Part shown: positions 8,398 through 18,550 of the stretch, one piece after another
Position numbering within the stretch: position 1 is the first letter of the stretch
How the letters are laid out: the number at the start of each line of letters is the position of its first letter
Source: Paenibacillus luteus
GTDB taxonomy: Bacteria; Bacillota; Bacilli; Paenibacillales; Paenibacillaceae
Direction of reading: 5' to 3'
Assembly: GCF_006542765.1 (NCBI RefSeq)
Contig: NZ_SKCD01000012.1
Span: 78,107-142,106, forward strand
DNA length: 64,000 nucleotides
The notes under the pieces: generated by a model
Seen by the model: only the letters and a program-made list of their open reading frames with translations
What the model was told of the DNA's origin: nothing
Databases searched by the model: none
Translations under genes and position numbers: made by a program

Positions 8398-9899
8398 CCG
8401 GAAGCACCACCGCTTGCCATAGAGGCTTTCAAAATCGCTTCCTGCGTCGCTTCCGCCCGTTCAAGCAAGGCAGTAATCCGCCCCTCTCGCATGACTGTAA
8501 TACGGTCGCACATGCCAAGCATCTCCGGCATTTCGGAAGAAACCATAATAATGCCATAGCCTTGATCGGCAAGCCCGCGGATGATGTCATAGATTGCCGA
8601 TTTGGCTCCTACATCTACGCCCTTCGTTGGCTCATCGAGAATAAGAATATCCAAATCGGCGGTGAGCAGTTTGGCAAATACAACTTTCTGCTGATTGCCG
8701 CCCGACAGCGAACTAACCAGATCGAAGATGCTTTTCGCCTTCACGTTCAGCTTTTCCGCGAGCGTCTTCGCAACCGCAGCCTCTTTGTCCGTATCGAGCG
8801 CCCCCTTGGTTACAAACCGGTCAAGTGTCGGCAGCGTGATGTTCTGGCCAATCTCCCAGTCCAGCACCAATCCCTGCTTCTGGCGATCCTCCGGAAGATA
8901 GCCTATACCCAGCTTCATCGCCTCCAGCGGGTCTTTAATCGCCACCTTTTCCCCTTTAAGATACAACTCACCTCGGTCATAAGCCGTAATCCCGAATATG
9001 GTTTGAAAGACTTCTGTCCGGCCAGCCCCCACAAGTCCTGTGAAACCTACGATTTCACCGCGATGCAGCTTGAATGAGATGTCTGCAAAATATCCTGTTC
9101 GTCCAAGGCCTTCCGCCCTTAACAGCTCTTCGCCGATCCGTGGCACGTTCTTTGGAAACAGCTGTGTGATCTCTCTGCCCACCATCGCAACAATCAGATC
9201 ATTATTCGTAATTTCATCTACTTCCCAAGTACCGATATATTTAGAATCCCGAAACACCGTCACACGACTGGCCAGACGATACATATCCTCAAAGCGATGT
9301 GAAATAAAAATAATCGATTTCCCTTGATCCCTTAGCTGTTCTGCAATCCGGTAAAGCTCCTCGCTCTCGCGCTTCGTTAACGCTGCTGTCGGTTCGTCCA
9401 TAATAATGACCTTCGCGTCCATCGACAGCGCCTTTGCGATTTCAACAATCTGCTGCTCGGCTACGCTAAGCGCCCCCATCTGTGACTTGGGGTCAAAACC
9501 AGCCCCTAGCTCCGTTAGCAGCCGTTGTGCTTCCTCATGCATCGCATGCCAACGGATACGTTTCGTACCATGATGAATTTTCTCATGGCCCATAAATATA
9601 TTCTCAGTCACACTGAGGTCCGGGTAACACGTCACATGCTGATAGATGGCTGCAATGCCTGCCCGCTTGGCTTCATTCGGGTTCTTAAAATCGACGCGAG
9701 TGCCACCAAGGAGCATCTCCCCCCCATTTGGCGGATGAACGCCTGTAATCACTTTAATAAAGGTTGACTTGCCGGCACCGTTCTCGCCCATCAACGCATG
9801 GATTTCACCGGGTTTCAACTGAAATTGAACGTTATCAAGTGCTTTTACGCCAGGAAACGTCTTTGTAATCGCTTTCAACTCTAAAACAAAATCAGCCAT
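8394..9899 (-). CDS. Rhamnose-type sugar ABC transporter double ATPase
   Basis: A 501-residue cytoplasmic ATPase with two nucleotide-binding domains, as in RbsA/XylG/RhaT-type sugar importers. The first half has Walker A GENGAGKS, signature LSVAEQQ and Walker B VIIMDEPTAAL; the second has the usual degenerate Walker A GLVGAGRT, signature LSGGNQQK and ILILDEPTKGVD. GAGGAG lies eight bases before the ATG. It is the first gene of the transport operon and is separated from the second ATPase gene by a 236-base gap with a terminator, so it probably has its own promoter. Confidence 0.9.
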   Translation of the reverse strand: MADFVLELKAITKTFPGVKALDNVQFQLKPGEIHALMGENGAGKSTFIKVITGVHPPNGGEMLLGGTRVDFKNPNEAKRAGIAAIYQHVTCYPDLSVTENIFMGHEKIHHGTKRIRWHAMHEEAQRLLTELGAGFDPKSQMGALSVAEQQIVEIAKALSMDAKVIIMDEPTAALTKRESEELYRIAEQLRDQGKSIIFISHRFEDMYRLASRVTVFRDSKYIGTWEVDEITNNDLIVAMVGREITQLFPKNVPRIGEELLRAEGLGRTGYFADISFKLHRGEIVGFTGLVGAGRTEVFQTIFGITAYDRGELYLKGEKVAIKDPLEAMKLGIGYLPEDRQKQGLVLDWEIGQNITLPTLDRFVTKGALDTDKEAAVAKTLAEKLNVKAKSIFDLVSSLSGGNQQKVVFAKLLTADLDILILDEPTKGVDVGAKSAIYDIIRGLADQGYGIIMVSSEMPEMLGMCDRITVMREGRITALLERAEATQEAILKASMASGGASG

Positions 9900-10135
9900 T
9901 CTTTGTCTCCTCTTCGCAAAAGGGATTTGCCAGCATTTTCTTCGTCATTAACTATTATGATCTTTTGTTTTGTTTTATGTTCATTCATGTTCATTGTTAT
10001 TAATTTCGTTACAGGAAAGTAAATTCCTTCTTTATCCAAAAATATTTTTCAGCTAACTTTCGCAACCCTCAATACTAAAAAGAACCTCTAACCGCTTAGC
10101 ATGCGGAACAGAGGTTCTTAGATATTTTAGCTAGT
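9900..10135. promoter_or_regulatory. Regulatory region of the rhamnose transport operon
   Basis: 236 bases upstream of the double ATPase gene. Beyond the upstream terminator the tract is AT-rich and contains the adjacent direct repeats ATGTTCATTC (9978-9987) and ATGTTCATTG (9988-9997), flanked by TTTTGTTTTGTTT. Direct repeats of this kind are common in DeoR-family operators, and a DeoR regulator is encoded 1.7 kb upstream. No promoter hexamers could be assigned with confidence. Confidence 0.45.
10074..10118 (-). terminator. Terminator of the second ATPase gene
   Basis: AGAACCTCT (10081-10089) pairs with AGAGGTTCT (10110-10118), with an inner CCGC/GCGG stem. On the minus strand it is followed by TTTTTAG. 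It separates this ATPase from the transport operon. Confidence 0.9.
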
Positions 10136-11635
<1,500 letters not shown>

Positions 11636-11659
11636 GACCGCGCCCCTCCTCTTCTCTCT

Positions 11660-12433
11660 TTATTCCAGCTCAAACGTGGTGTACAGCTTAACTGCATTCT
11701 CGAAATATAGTTTCTTGTAGTCGGAAGGAACCTGCTTATTCGTTATAACTTTTTTGGTCATGTTCAAATCGCCTAGCCTCGCAAAACCCGTCGTATTAAA
11801 CTTGGAGTAGTCAGCAACTACGATAACCTCATTCGAAATTTTCTTTACGCTATGGATGACCATTACTTCTTCATGGCTGCCGACTGTATAACCTGCGTCC
11901 ATATGGGCACCCTTTATGCCGATAAAAGCTTTGTTAATAAAAATACCGTCAAGCGCCTGCTGCGCAAAACCGCCCACAAGCGTTGAGGTGGAAGGCATCA
12001 AATCACCACCTGTGACAATCACTTTAATGCCTGCGCTATCCTTAAGCGCAAAGCCGATCGCCATATCGTTCGTTACGACTGTGACCCGTTTATTTTTCAG
12101 ATTGCGGGCAATTTCAAGGCAGGTCGTACCAGGACTCAAATAGATCGCATCGCCGTTCTCAATCATTTGGCCAGCGATTTTTCCAATCATCCGTTTCTGC
12201 TCCAAATAGGCGTCATTCTCGCTAGCAGGGCTCAACGCATCGGGCTCCGACTCCTCGTTCAGCACAGCTCCGCCATAAATTTTCACTAGAAATCCAGCCT
12301 GCTCCAGCTTGTCAAGATCACGCCGAATGGTCACCTCCGTTACGGAGAACAGCTCACTAAGCTCATAAACGTCTACTCGTTTTTGCTTCAATAAGATTTC
12401 TTTGATTTTTCCAAGCCTCTCTATTGCAAACAT
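11660..12433 (-). CDS. DeoR-family transcriptional regulator
   Basis: A 257-residue repressor-type regulator. The N-terminal winged helix (about residues 1-57) carries the DeoR signature with RVDVYELSELFSVTEVTIRR, and the remainder is the sugar-phosphate-binding DeoRC domain (TNDMAIGFAL, GGDLMPSTSTLVGG, FIGIKGAH, VVADYSKF). It heads the rhamnose cluster and resembles RhaR of rhizobial rhamnose loci in position. A candidate promoter with TATAAT lies at about 43 bases upstream. The effector is presumably a rhamnose catabolite; that is inference. Confidence 0.88.
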   Translation of the reverse strand: MFAIERLGKIKEILLKQKRVDVYELSELFSVTEVTIRRDLDKLEQAGFLVKIYGGAVLNEESEPDALSPASENDAYLEQKRMIGKIAGQMIENGDAIYLSPGTTCLEIARNLKNKRVTVVTNDMAIGFALKDSAGIKVIVTGGDLMPSTSTLVGGFAQQALDGIFINKAFIGIKGAHMDAGYTVGSHEEVMVIHSVKKISNEVIVVADYSKFNTTGFARLGDLNMTKKVITNKQVPSDYKKLYFENAVKLYTTFELE

Positions 12434-12475
12434 AGGCTGTATACTCCACTTCTTAGATTCACTTCTTATTGCACG

Positions 12476-12504
12476 ATTATAGCATAATCCTGTTCGTTTG
12501 TGAT
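12476..12504 (-). promoter_or_regulatory. Candidate promoter of the DeoR gene
   Basis: On the minus strand a perfect TATAAT (plus-strand 12476-12481) lies 43 bases upstream of the start codon. A weak -35, ATCACA, is 17 bases further up. The adjacent TGTTCGTTTG partly resembles the TGTTCATTC repeats before the transport operon. Confidence 0.5.
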
Positions 12505-12540
12505 CGTTGCGTCCCCGTAAGCCTCACACTTGGCACAATA

Positions 12541-12569
12541 TAAAACAACCGACTCGGATACGGAGTCGG
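12541..12569 (-). terminator. Terminator of the alpha-glucoside operon
   Basis: CCGACTC (12549-12555) pairs with GAGTCGG (12563-12569). On the minus strand it is followed by TTGTTTTAT. It lies about 60 bases beyond the glucosidase stop codon. Confidence 0.82.
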
Positions 12570-12627
12570 CTGCAAAGCCACAAACTATCGATACGTTTGA
12601 TGCTGCTTACTCACCAACGATACATTT

Positions 12628-14316
12628 TCAAGACAATACTTCATAAATGCGAGCTTCATAAGGCCTAAGCGCAATACTGCGCTCCTCCATTTCCCATTCG
12701 GGATCGGTTTCTGCGTAATTGCCCAACACCAGGGCAAGCTGAAGAGTGTCGCTGCCCAAACAGTGGTTAGATAACGCAAATGTCCTTGCTTCCTCGCTAT
12801 GATTGAGCAATACGATCCATTCCGTGCCATCATGCTCTCTTGCGTATCCGTAAAGGTATGGATCATCTCCGCTAATATCGGTAAAATCTCCATAGACCAT
12901 AACCGGATTGCTTTTGCGCAGCCCAATCAGCTCTCGGTAAAACGCAAGTACGGAATGGGAGTCCTTCTCCGCCTGCTCCACATTGATTTCCACATAATTA
13001 GGGTTCACCTTAATCCATGGTTTGGCATCGCTGAAGCCCGCATGAAGAGTAGTATCCCACTGCATGGGTGTTCGGGAATTATCCCGGCTGAGCGGTTGAA
13101 GAGCACGAAAAACCGCCGCAGGGTCCTTGCCCTTCCCGACTTCCTCCACGTACTTGTTCAGCATTGCGATGTCATTATAATCGCCGATCGTTTCGTACCT
13201 AACCCCAGTCATTCCAATTTCTTCGCCTTGATAAATATAAGGAATGCCTGGCAGCGTATGAATCATCGTCGCAAGCAGCTTGGCAGACTCCACGCGGAAT
13301 TCCTGATCATTTCCGTAGCGCGACACTTGTCTCGTATGATCATGATTATTAAGGAATTGCGAACCAAAGCCGCGTCCGGCCAGCGCTTCCGCCCATTCCC
13401 TTTGAATTTTTTTAAAGCGTTGCATATCCCATTCCGGCATCTCATCCGCAACTTCAAAATGAAACAGCGTATTCAGCTCCGCACGTTCCTCATCCACAAA
13501 CAAAGGACCCGTTTCCGGCGTTGCAAATGCAATCTCACCAACGGTCATCATATCATAATGGCGGAAAACCTCACGGTTCATTTCCTGCAAATAATCATGA
13601 AGCCCAGCATTATGCGTCAAATACTTAATCTCCCGCGGGTCATCCACATCCGTGAAGGTTTCCGGTTTGGCAAGCAGTGCAAGCGCATCAAGCCTTAGCC
13701 CATCCACTCCCTTGTCCAGCCAAAAACGCAGCATCGCATAGATTTCCATTCGCAGTTCCGGATTGGCCCAGTTCAAGTCAGGCTGCTCTGTGGCAAACGA
13801 ATGCATATAATATTGCCCCGTAGCCTCATCCAGCTCCCAGCATGACGGATTAAAGTAAGACCGCCAATTGGTAGGCGGCTCCTTATCCGTTCCAATTTCC
13901 CCAGATTCCCTCTCCGTGCCATCCCGCCAAATATACCAATCCCGTTTCGGATTGTCGTACGATGAGCGTGACTCGATAAACCAGGGATGACGATCGGATG
14001 TATGGTTAACGACGACGTCCATCATTAGCTTCATGCCCCGCGCATGCGTCTCCACAACCAACCGTTCAAAGTCTTCCATCGTACCGGCTTTTGGCATCAC
14101 GGCATAATAATCGGATACGTCATAACCATTATCCTTGTCCGGCGATTCATTAAACGGATTAATCCACACCATCGTGACGCCTAAGGACTGAATATAATCA
14201 AGCTTGGCTATCATACCCTGCAAGTCCCCTATACCGTCTCCGTTCGTATCACAAAAGCTCCGCCAATAAACCTGGTAAACAACCGATTCCTTCCACCACG
14301 CTGGTTTAATCTCCAT
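12628..14316 (-). CDS. GH13 alpha-glucosidase (oligo-1,6-glucosidase subfamily)
   Basis: A cytoplasmic exo-acting glucosidase of 562 residues that would cleave imported maltose- or isomaltose-type oligosaccharides. The GH13 regions are clear: calcium-loop-like DTNGDGIGD (23-31), DVVVNHTSD (100-108), nucleophile Asp210 in DGLRLD, acid/base Glu261 in VGEIAF, and Asp326 in NNHDHTR. QPDLNW (178-183) is the mark of the oligo-1,6-glucosidase subfamily. The residue after the nucleophile is Ala, whereas Val is usual in strict 1,6-enzymes, so specificity may be broader. ATG at 14316 with AGGAGTG six bases away is preferred over the longer frame. It ends the operon with two permeases and a binding protein. 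Confidence 0.92.
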   Translation of the reverse strand: MEIKPAWWKESVVYQVYWRSFCDTNGDGIGDLQGMIAKLDYIQSLGVTMVWINPFNESPDKDNGYDVSDYYAVMPKAGTMEDFERLVVETHARGMKLMMDVVVNHTSDRHPWFIESRSSYDNPKRDWYIWRDGTERESGEIGTDKEPPTNWRSYFNPSCWELDEATGQYYMHSFATEQPDLNWANPELRMEIYAMLRFWLDKGVDGLRLDALALLAKPETFTDVDDPREIKYLTHNAGLHDYLQEMNREVFRHYDMMTVGEIAFATPETGPLFVDEERAELNTLFHFEVADEMPEWDMQRFKKIQREWAEALAGRGFGSQFLNNHDHTRQVSRYGNDQEFRVESAKLLATMIHTLPGIPYIYQGEEIGMTGVRYETIGDYNDIAMLNKYVEEVGKGKDPAAVFRALQPLSRDNSRTPMQWDTTLHAGFSDAKPWIKVNPNYVEINVEQAEKDSHSVLAFYRELIGLRKSNPVMVYGDFTDISGDDPYLYGYAREHDGTEWIVLLNHSEEARTFALSNHCLGSDTLQLALVLGNYAETDPEWEMEERSIALRPYEARIYEVLS

Positions 14317-14425
14317 AACCCTCACTCCTATATCTCTATCATTTTTATTTTCATAACCAAAATGGCGCGCGCCGGACATGAGGTCCAAACGCTGCGCCAC
14401 TTTGCCTAGCATTGTTACACCATAG

Positions 14426-15517
14426 TCAGCCCTTAATCGATCCGCCAAGCATCCCGCGTACGAAATATTTTTGCAGAGCGAAGAATACGGTCAAAGGCAT
14501 CAGCATGGAAACAAATGCGGCGGCAGTCAGCAAATGCCAGTCATTGCCTCTGGAGCCGACCATATTCGCAATGTTCATTGACAATACCTGTACTTCCGGC
14601 TGGCTGCCGAGGAAGATGAGCGAAACCAGATAGTCGTTCCATACCCATAAAAATTGAAATATGCTGATTGAAGCAAGCGCCGGTACCGACAAAGGGAGGA
14701 TCAGCTTGCTGAAAATAGTAAAATTTGTTGCCCCATCCATAAACGCCGATTCGAACAAATCCTTCGGCAATTGGCTGATGGAGGTATACATGAAATAAGT
14801 GATTAACGGTAAACCAAAGGCCGTATGTGCGAGCCATATGCCAAAGTATGTGCCGTTAAGCCCAAGCGACGTATAGTCCCGTAAAATGGGAATAAGCGCT
14901 ACCTGCATCGGGACGACAAGCAAAGCAATGACGATGACAAATAGCGTCTTTCGCCCCGGAAAACGAAGCCAAGCAAAAGCATACGCAGCAAAGGAAGCGA
15001 TGAAGATCGGGATAACCGTTGCCGGTATCGTAACTGCAATCGTATTCCAGAAGGAACGCGACATGCCGCTGCCCTTTTCTGTTTTGGTCGTGCCGTCAGG
15101 CATGGTGATGGAATAGGTTTTGCCGCCAAGCACAGTCTCATAGTTCTGGGTGGTAAAATGAGAAATAACCGTCCATTCCTTCTCCTGTACATTCAGAAGT
15201 TTAGCCCGCCGATTTTCCCAAATAATTCGTTTCCCATCTTGCTCTACGCCAGATCGCAACTGATCATCCGTAAACGTCACCCCATTCACTTGAATGGGTT
15301 CACGAAGATCGGTATCTTTCGGCAATTGAAGCTGCTCTGAGGTTTGCCAATCGCGATGCGGCAAAATGTTCCACCAGCCCGTTGCCAAAATATCTGCGGC
15401 AGGCCGGAACGAGGACACGAGCAGTCCAAGCGTCGGAATTGTCCATATGAGACAGATGACCGCAAGCACCGTATTCACGAGCCATTTGGACTTGCGCAGC
15501 TTTTTGTTTTTGCTCAT
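14426..15517 (-). CDS. Alpha-glucoside ABC transporter permease, MalG type
   Basis: A 363-residue membrane permease. It has an N-terminal anchor, a large extracellular loop of about 130 residues between TM1 and TM2 (roughly 45-150), then five hydrophobic segments and the EAA-type loop ESAFMDGATNFTIFSKLILP that contacts the ATPase. The long periplasmic-type loop is more usual for MalF than MalG, so the two permeases differ from textbook proportions. The ATG follows the TAA of the previous permease by one base, with GGAGGGGGG overlapping that stop, so translation is coupled. No ATPase is encoded nearby; a shared MsmX-type ATPase is expected. Confidence 0.88.
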   Translation of the reverse strand: MSKNKKLRKSKWLVNTVLAVICLIWTIPTLGLLVSSFRPAADILATGWWNILPHRDWQTSEQLQLPKDTDLREPIQVNGVTFTDDQLRSGVEQDGKRIIWENRRAKLLNVQEKEWTVISHFTTQNYETVLGGKTYSITMPDGTTKTEKGSGMSRSFWNTIAVTIPATVIPIFIASFAAYAFAWLRFPGRKTLFVIVIALLVVPMQVALIPILRDYTSLGLNGTYFGIWLAHTAFGLPLITYFMYTSISQLPKDLFESAFMDGATNFTIFSKLILPLSVPALASISIFQFLWVWNDYLVSLIFLGSQPEVQVLSMNIANMVGSRGNDWHLLTAAAFVSMLMPLTVFFALQKYFVRGMLGGSIKG

Positions 15518-15518
15518 C

Positions 15519-16601
15519 TTAGAAGCCCCCCTCTCTCCGGAACTGGCGCAGGTTGAATATAATGACCGGAATAACCGCAATTAGCAGCACGATAGCAAGC
15601 GTGGAGCCGTAGCCTGCATTTTGGTACATAAAGAGCTGCCGGTAGAACTGGGTAGCTACCACATCCGTCTCATATTGCCCGCCAGTCATGATCATGACCA
15701 CGTCGAAAATTTTGAGCGTGAATACGATGATCGTCGTCGTTACCGAAAGCAGCGTTCCGGCAATATAAGGAATCATGATTTTAAAGAATATCCGAACCTC
15801 GCCCGCGCCATCCATTCTGGCAGCCTCAAGCATATCCTCAGGGATGCTCTTAATCGCAGCCGAAAAGATAACCATTGCAAAGCCCGTTTGCATCCAGATA
15901 AGGATCGCAATCAGGAAGAGGTTGTTCCAGGGTTGAATCATACTGAGCCACGCTTGCGGCTCTCCCCCGAATTTGACGACGATCGCATTGAGCAGACCGA
16001 TCTGCTCATTGCCTGGTTGGTAATAATAGATGAACTTCCAGATGACGCCTGCCGCTACGAATGAAATCGCCATCGGCATAAAGATCAGGCCTTTAGCAAG
16101 CTTCTCAAAGCTGCTGCGGTCTGCCAGAATCGCGATGAGAAGGCCTAAACTCACGCAAGCCAAGGTGCCAAAAAATACCCAAAGCAAGTTATTGCGAAGC
16201 GCCATCACCAGCAGCCGGTCCGTAAATACGGCAGCGTAGTTGGCTAAGCCGACAAAATGGACTGAGCCTGCATCAAAAAAGCTTAAATATAAAGTCCGGA
16301 GCGTTGGGAAAACGAGCAGCCAGCCTAACAGCAGAACTGCAGGTCCAACAAATACAAAGGGCAATATTCTGCGCTTCCATTGATCCGGGTATTGCTCGAC
16401 TGCCCAGTTGAATGAGTAGTAGATGGAATAAATGCCGAGCGCTCCCCAGATTACAGCCAGCACTGCATTCATGACGGGATGGAGACTGGATTCGCGAAAA
16501 AATAATAAGATGGCCCAGTGTACGGCAATATTCAGAGCTGGCACGAGCACGGATATCAACAGTAGACGCAGAGCATTGCCCTTCCTAGCTTGAAGCTCCA
16601 T
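15519..16601 (-). CDS. Alpha-glucoside ABC transporter permease, MalF type
   Basis: A 360-residue permease with about eight hydrophobic segments and the EAA loop LEAARMDGAGEVRIFFKIMIP. ATG at 16601 is the start, with GGAGGAGG six bases upstream. The open frame continues upstream through a 39-bp repeat array and would add 55 residues of MLTKSGLLHKPKL repeats; this is an artefact of the array having a unit divisible by three. The ribosome site abuts the last repeat unit. Confidence 0.9.
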   Translation of the reverse strand: MELQARKGNALRLLLISVLVPALNIAVHWAILLFFRESSLHPVMNAVLAVIWGALGIYSIYYSFNWAVEQYPDQWKRRILPFVFVGPAVLLLGWLLVFPTLRTLYLSFFDAGSVHFVGLANYAAVFTDRLLVMALRNNLLWVFFGTLACVSLGLLIAILADRSSFEKLAKGLIFMPMAISFVAAGVIWKFIYYYQPGNEQIGLLNAIVVKFGGEPQAWLSMIQPWNNLFLIAILIWMQTGFAMVIFSAAIKSIPEDMLEAARMDGAGEVRIFFKIMIPYIAGTLLSVTTTIIVFTLKIFDVVMIMTGGQYETDVVATQFYRQLFMYQNAGYGSTLAIVLLIAVIPVIIFNLRQFRREGGF

Positions 16602-16616
16602 ATGAATCCTCCTCCA

Positions 16617-16772
16617 AGGTTTGTGAAGCAAACCTGACTTCGTAAGCATAAGCTTAGGTTTGTGAAGCAAACCTGACTTCGTAAGCATAAGCTTAGGTTT
16701 GTGAAGCAAACCTGACTTCGTAAGCATAAGCTTAGGTTTGTGAAGCAAACCTGACTTCGTAAGCATAAGCTT
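16617..16772. repeat. Four exact 39-bp tandem repeats with internal palindrome
   Basis: Four head-to-tail copies of a 39-bp unit with no differences. Each unit begins AGGTTTGTGAAGCAAACCT, in which AGGTTTG and CAAACCT can form a seven-pair hairpin, and goes on with GACTTCGTAAGCATAAGCTT. The array lies between the glucoside binding protein gene and the MalF-type permease and ends directly at the permease ribosome site. A related pair of units is at 24757-24830. Confidence 0.95.
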
Positions 16773-16787
16773 ACATCTTCCAAGAGG

Positions 16788-16838
16788 CTTGAGGGGCTTC
16801 GCCTCGTTGTTGGAAGCCCCTCCATTATCCTCAAGATT
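16788..16838 (-). other. Stable hairpin downstream of the binding protein gene
   Basis: GAGGGGCTTC pairs with GAAGCCCCTC over a 12-base loop, and CTTGAG with CTCAAG outside it. It follows the binding protein stop by about 10 bases and is not followed by a T tract on the minus strand. Like the malE-malF intercistronic hairpins it could stabilise the binding protein mRNA and lower permease expression; that function is inferred. Confidence 0.65.
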
Positions 16839-16847
16839 TGTTAAGTA

Positions 16848-18254
16848 TTATTTAAAGCCTTTTTGAATTTCTTTCAGGGCCGTATCAAGATCAACTGTTC
16901 CGCTTACCCAATCTGTCATGCCTTTCCAGAATGTGCCGGCACCTACTGCACCTGGCATCAAGTCAGATCCGTCAAAACGAATCGTATCCGCCGTGCTTAC
17001 GAATTCAGCCATTCTGCGCTCTTGGTCATTCGGATACCAAGAAGGGTCCGCATCATTCATAGGCGCTGTTACGCCACCCGTTTGAATCCACGTTTTTAGC
17101 GATTCGCCTGTTGTGAAAAACTCAAGTACAGCACGAACCTCAGGACGATCGTTAAACATCGCATAAATATCACCGGAGATCAGTGCTGGCTGGCCATATT
17201 GCTCATCAATAGCTGGTAGCGGGAACCAATCATAATCATCCGCAGTCAAGCCTTCAGGGAAGAAGCTGGTAATAAAGCCGGCTTGACGGTGCAGCCATGC
17301 TTTTGGCGGGTTATCGAAGAGCGGCTTAACCGCGTCTCCAAACGATGTCGTAGCGATCGATTTGCGGCCGCCGTAAACGTAATCCTCGTTAAACCAAATT
17401 TCAGCCATTTTTTCGGCAGCATTTTTAACAACAGGATCTGTAAAAGGAAGCTCGCCTGTCAGCCATTTATCATAATTTTCTGGCGTAGTTGTGCGAAGCA
17501 TGATGTCCTCCATCCAGTCTGTTGCCGGCCAACCCGTTGCCGTGCCGCTTTCGATACCGATGCTCCAAGCTGGATCGCCGTCCTTCGCAATCTGATCCGT
17601 CAAAGCCATAAGCTCCGTCCATGTCTTAGGAACCGTATAGCCTGCTTCCGCAAAAGCTTTTTTGTTGTACCAAACCAAGCTCTTCACGCTGCTGCGAGCC
17701 CATATGCCAGCCATTACATCGCCGCTAGCGCCTGGCATCGTCGCCATGTCAAGCCAGCTTTGATTGTATTGCTTTTTCAAATACTCATCACTAAGGAATG
17801 ATTTCACATCAACCACTTTACCTGCGTTAACGAATCCCTTCAGCAAGCCTGGCTGTGGAAAATCTGCGATATCCGGCGCGTTGTTGCCGTTTACACGCAC
17901 AGAGATCGTCGCTTCGAATTCCTTCGACCCCTCATAGGCAATATCAATTCCCGTTTTCTCTTCAAAAGCTTTAATGCTTTCAGTAAACTTCACTTCATCC
18001 GCATCCGTAAAAGGACCAAACATCGTTACTTTTTTACCTTTAAAATCACCGTTTAACGCTTGTGCAAGAGCTCCGTCCCCTGTCGCTGAATTGTTCCCGC
18101 CCTCCGCCGTTTCCGTTGGTTTCTCCGATGGCTTGTTGGTTGGCGTATTGGTATTGTTGTTTCCTCCGCAAGCTGTAATCGTTGTCGCGAATGCTACGGA
18201 CATAATAAAGGCAGTCAATGCTTTTTTTGTTTTTCTAGTGTACACAGACCTCAT
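16848..18254 (-). CDS. Alpha-glucoside ABC transporter substrate-binding lipoprotein
   Basis: A 468-residue extracellular binding protein of the bacterial extracellular solute-binding family 1. The signal peptide has a basic start (RKTKKALTAFIMS) and lipobox TITAC, then a Thr/Asn/Pro-rich linker of about 40 residues. The mature part begins KKVTMFGPFTDADEVKF, with APDIADFPQPG and WYNKKAF typical of the family. The start is unclear: ATG at 18254 has no proper site, GTG at 18245 has AAAGGATGAGG well placed, and the longest frame begins at TTG 18326. It precedes the two permeases and the glucosidase, so alpha-glucosides are the likely ligands. Confidence 0.88.
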   Translation of the reverse strand: MRSVYTRKTKKALTAFIMSVAFATTITACGGNNNTNTPTNKPSEKPTETAEGGNNSATGDGALAQALNGDFKGKKVTMFGPFTDADEVKFTESIKAFEEKTGIDIAYEGSKEFEATISVRVNGNNAPDIADFPQPGLLKGFVNAGKVVDVKSFLSDEYLKKQYNQSWLDMATMPGASGDVMAGIWARSSVKSLVWYNKKAFAEAGYTVPKTWTELMALTDQIAKDGDPAWSIGIESGTATGWPATDWMEDIMLRTTTPENYDKWLTGELPFTDPVVKNAAEKMAEIWFNEDYVYGGRKSIATTSFGDAVKPLFDNPPKAWLHRQAGFITSFFPEGLTADDYDWFPLPAIDEQYGQPALISGDIYAMFNDRPEVRAVLEFFTTGESLKTWIQTGGVTAPMNDADPSWYPNDQERRMAEFVSTADTIRFDGSDLMPGAVGAGTFWKGMTDWVSGTVDLDTALKEIQKGFK

Positions 18255-18550
18255 CCTTTCATATTTAAGTAATTCAGTAATTACCTTACACATGCTGGAC
18301 CCTTTTGAAACCTCAATGACAATCAACTCACGACTTAGGACATCACCTCCTTAAAATGCCATTGTTGGCTATTTTTATGCCCGAACTAGCCCAAAAAAAG
18401 CAGCCAACCAATCGTTTGCGCTTACATCCCATTCTGAAAAGCTTTTCAAAACACCTGAAAGCAAGCCTTTATTCGAGTTCTCATTACATGCTCGATTGTC
18501 TAAAGGCGCTTTCCCGCGATGAGCGAGGCTTAACATTTTAACGCTTCTAT
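18255..18550. promoter_or_regulatory. Control region of the glucoside transport operon
   Basis: Contains a candidate promoter and operator (18421-18449) and, on the minus strand, a strong AAGGAGGTG site at 18344-18352 that is not followed by a suitable start: it meets ATG-TCC-TAA after two bases. An inverted repeat TTGGCT...AGCCAA (18366-18371 and 18403-18408) lies just upstream of it. The arrangement could form a regulated leader, but no known riboswitch was recognised. Confidence 0.4.
18421..18449 (-). promoter_or_regulatory. Candidate promoter overlapped by a LacI-type operator
   Basis: TGAAAAGCTTTTCA at 18435-18448 is a perfect 14-bp palindrome of LacI-family type. It overlaps a minus-strand -35-like TTGAAA (18444-18449) spaced 17 bases from TGTAAG (18421-18426). 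A related palindrome precedes the LacI gene. Confidence 0.55.

Noticed and set aside
12799..13698. A 299-codon open frame on the plus strand opposite the glucosidase gene
   Set aside because: It is antisense to a well-supported GH13 gene, its product is rich in His, Arg and Ile without any family pattern, and it has no ribosome site. The same applies to long antisense frames at 8388-9077, 20400-20981 and 5747-6202.
16602..16766. 55-residue repeat extension at the N-terminus of the MalF-type permease
   Set aside because: It comes from reading the 39-bp array; a strong ribosome site directly before the ATG at 16601 shows the true start.
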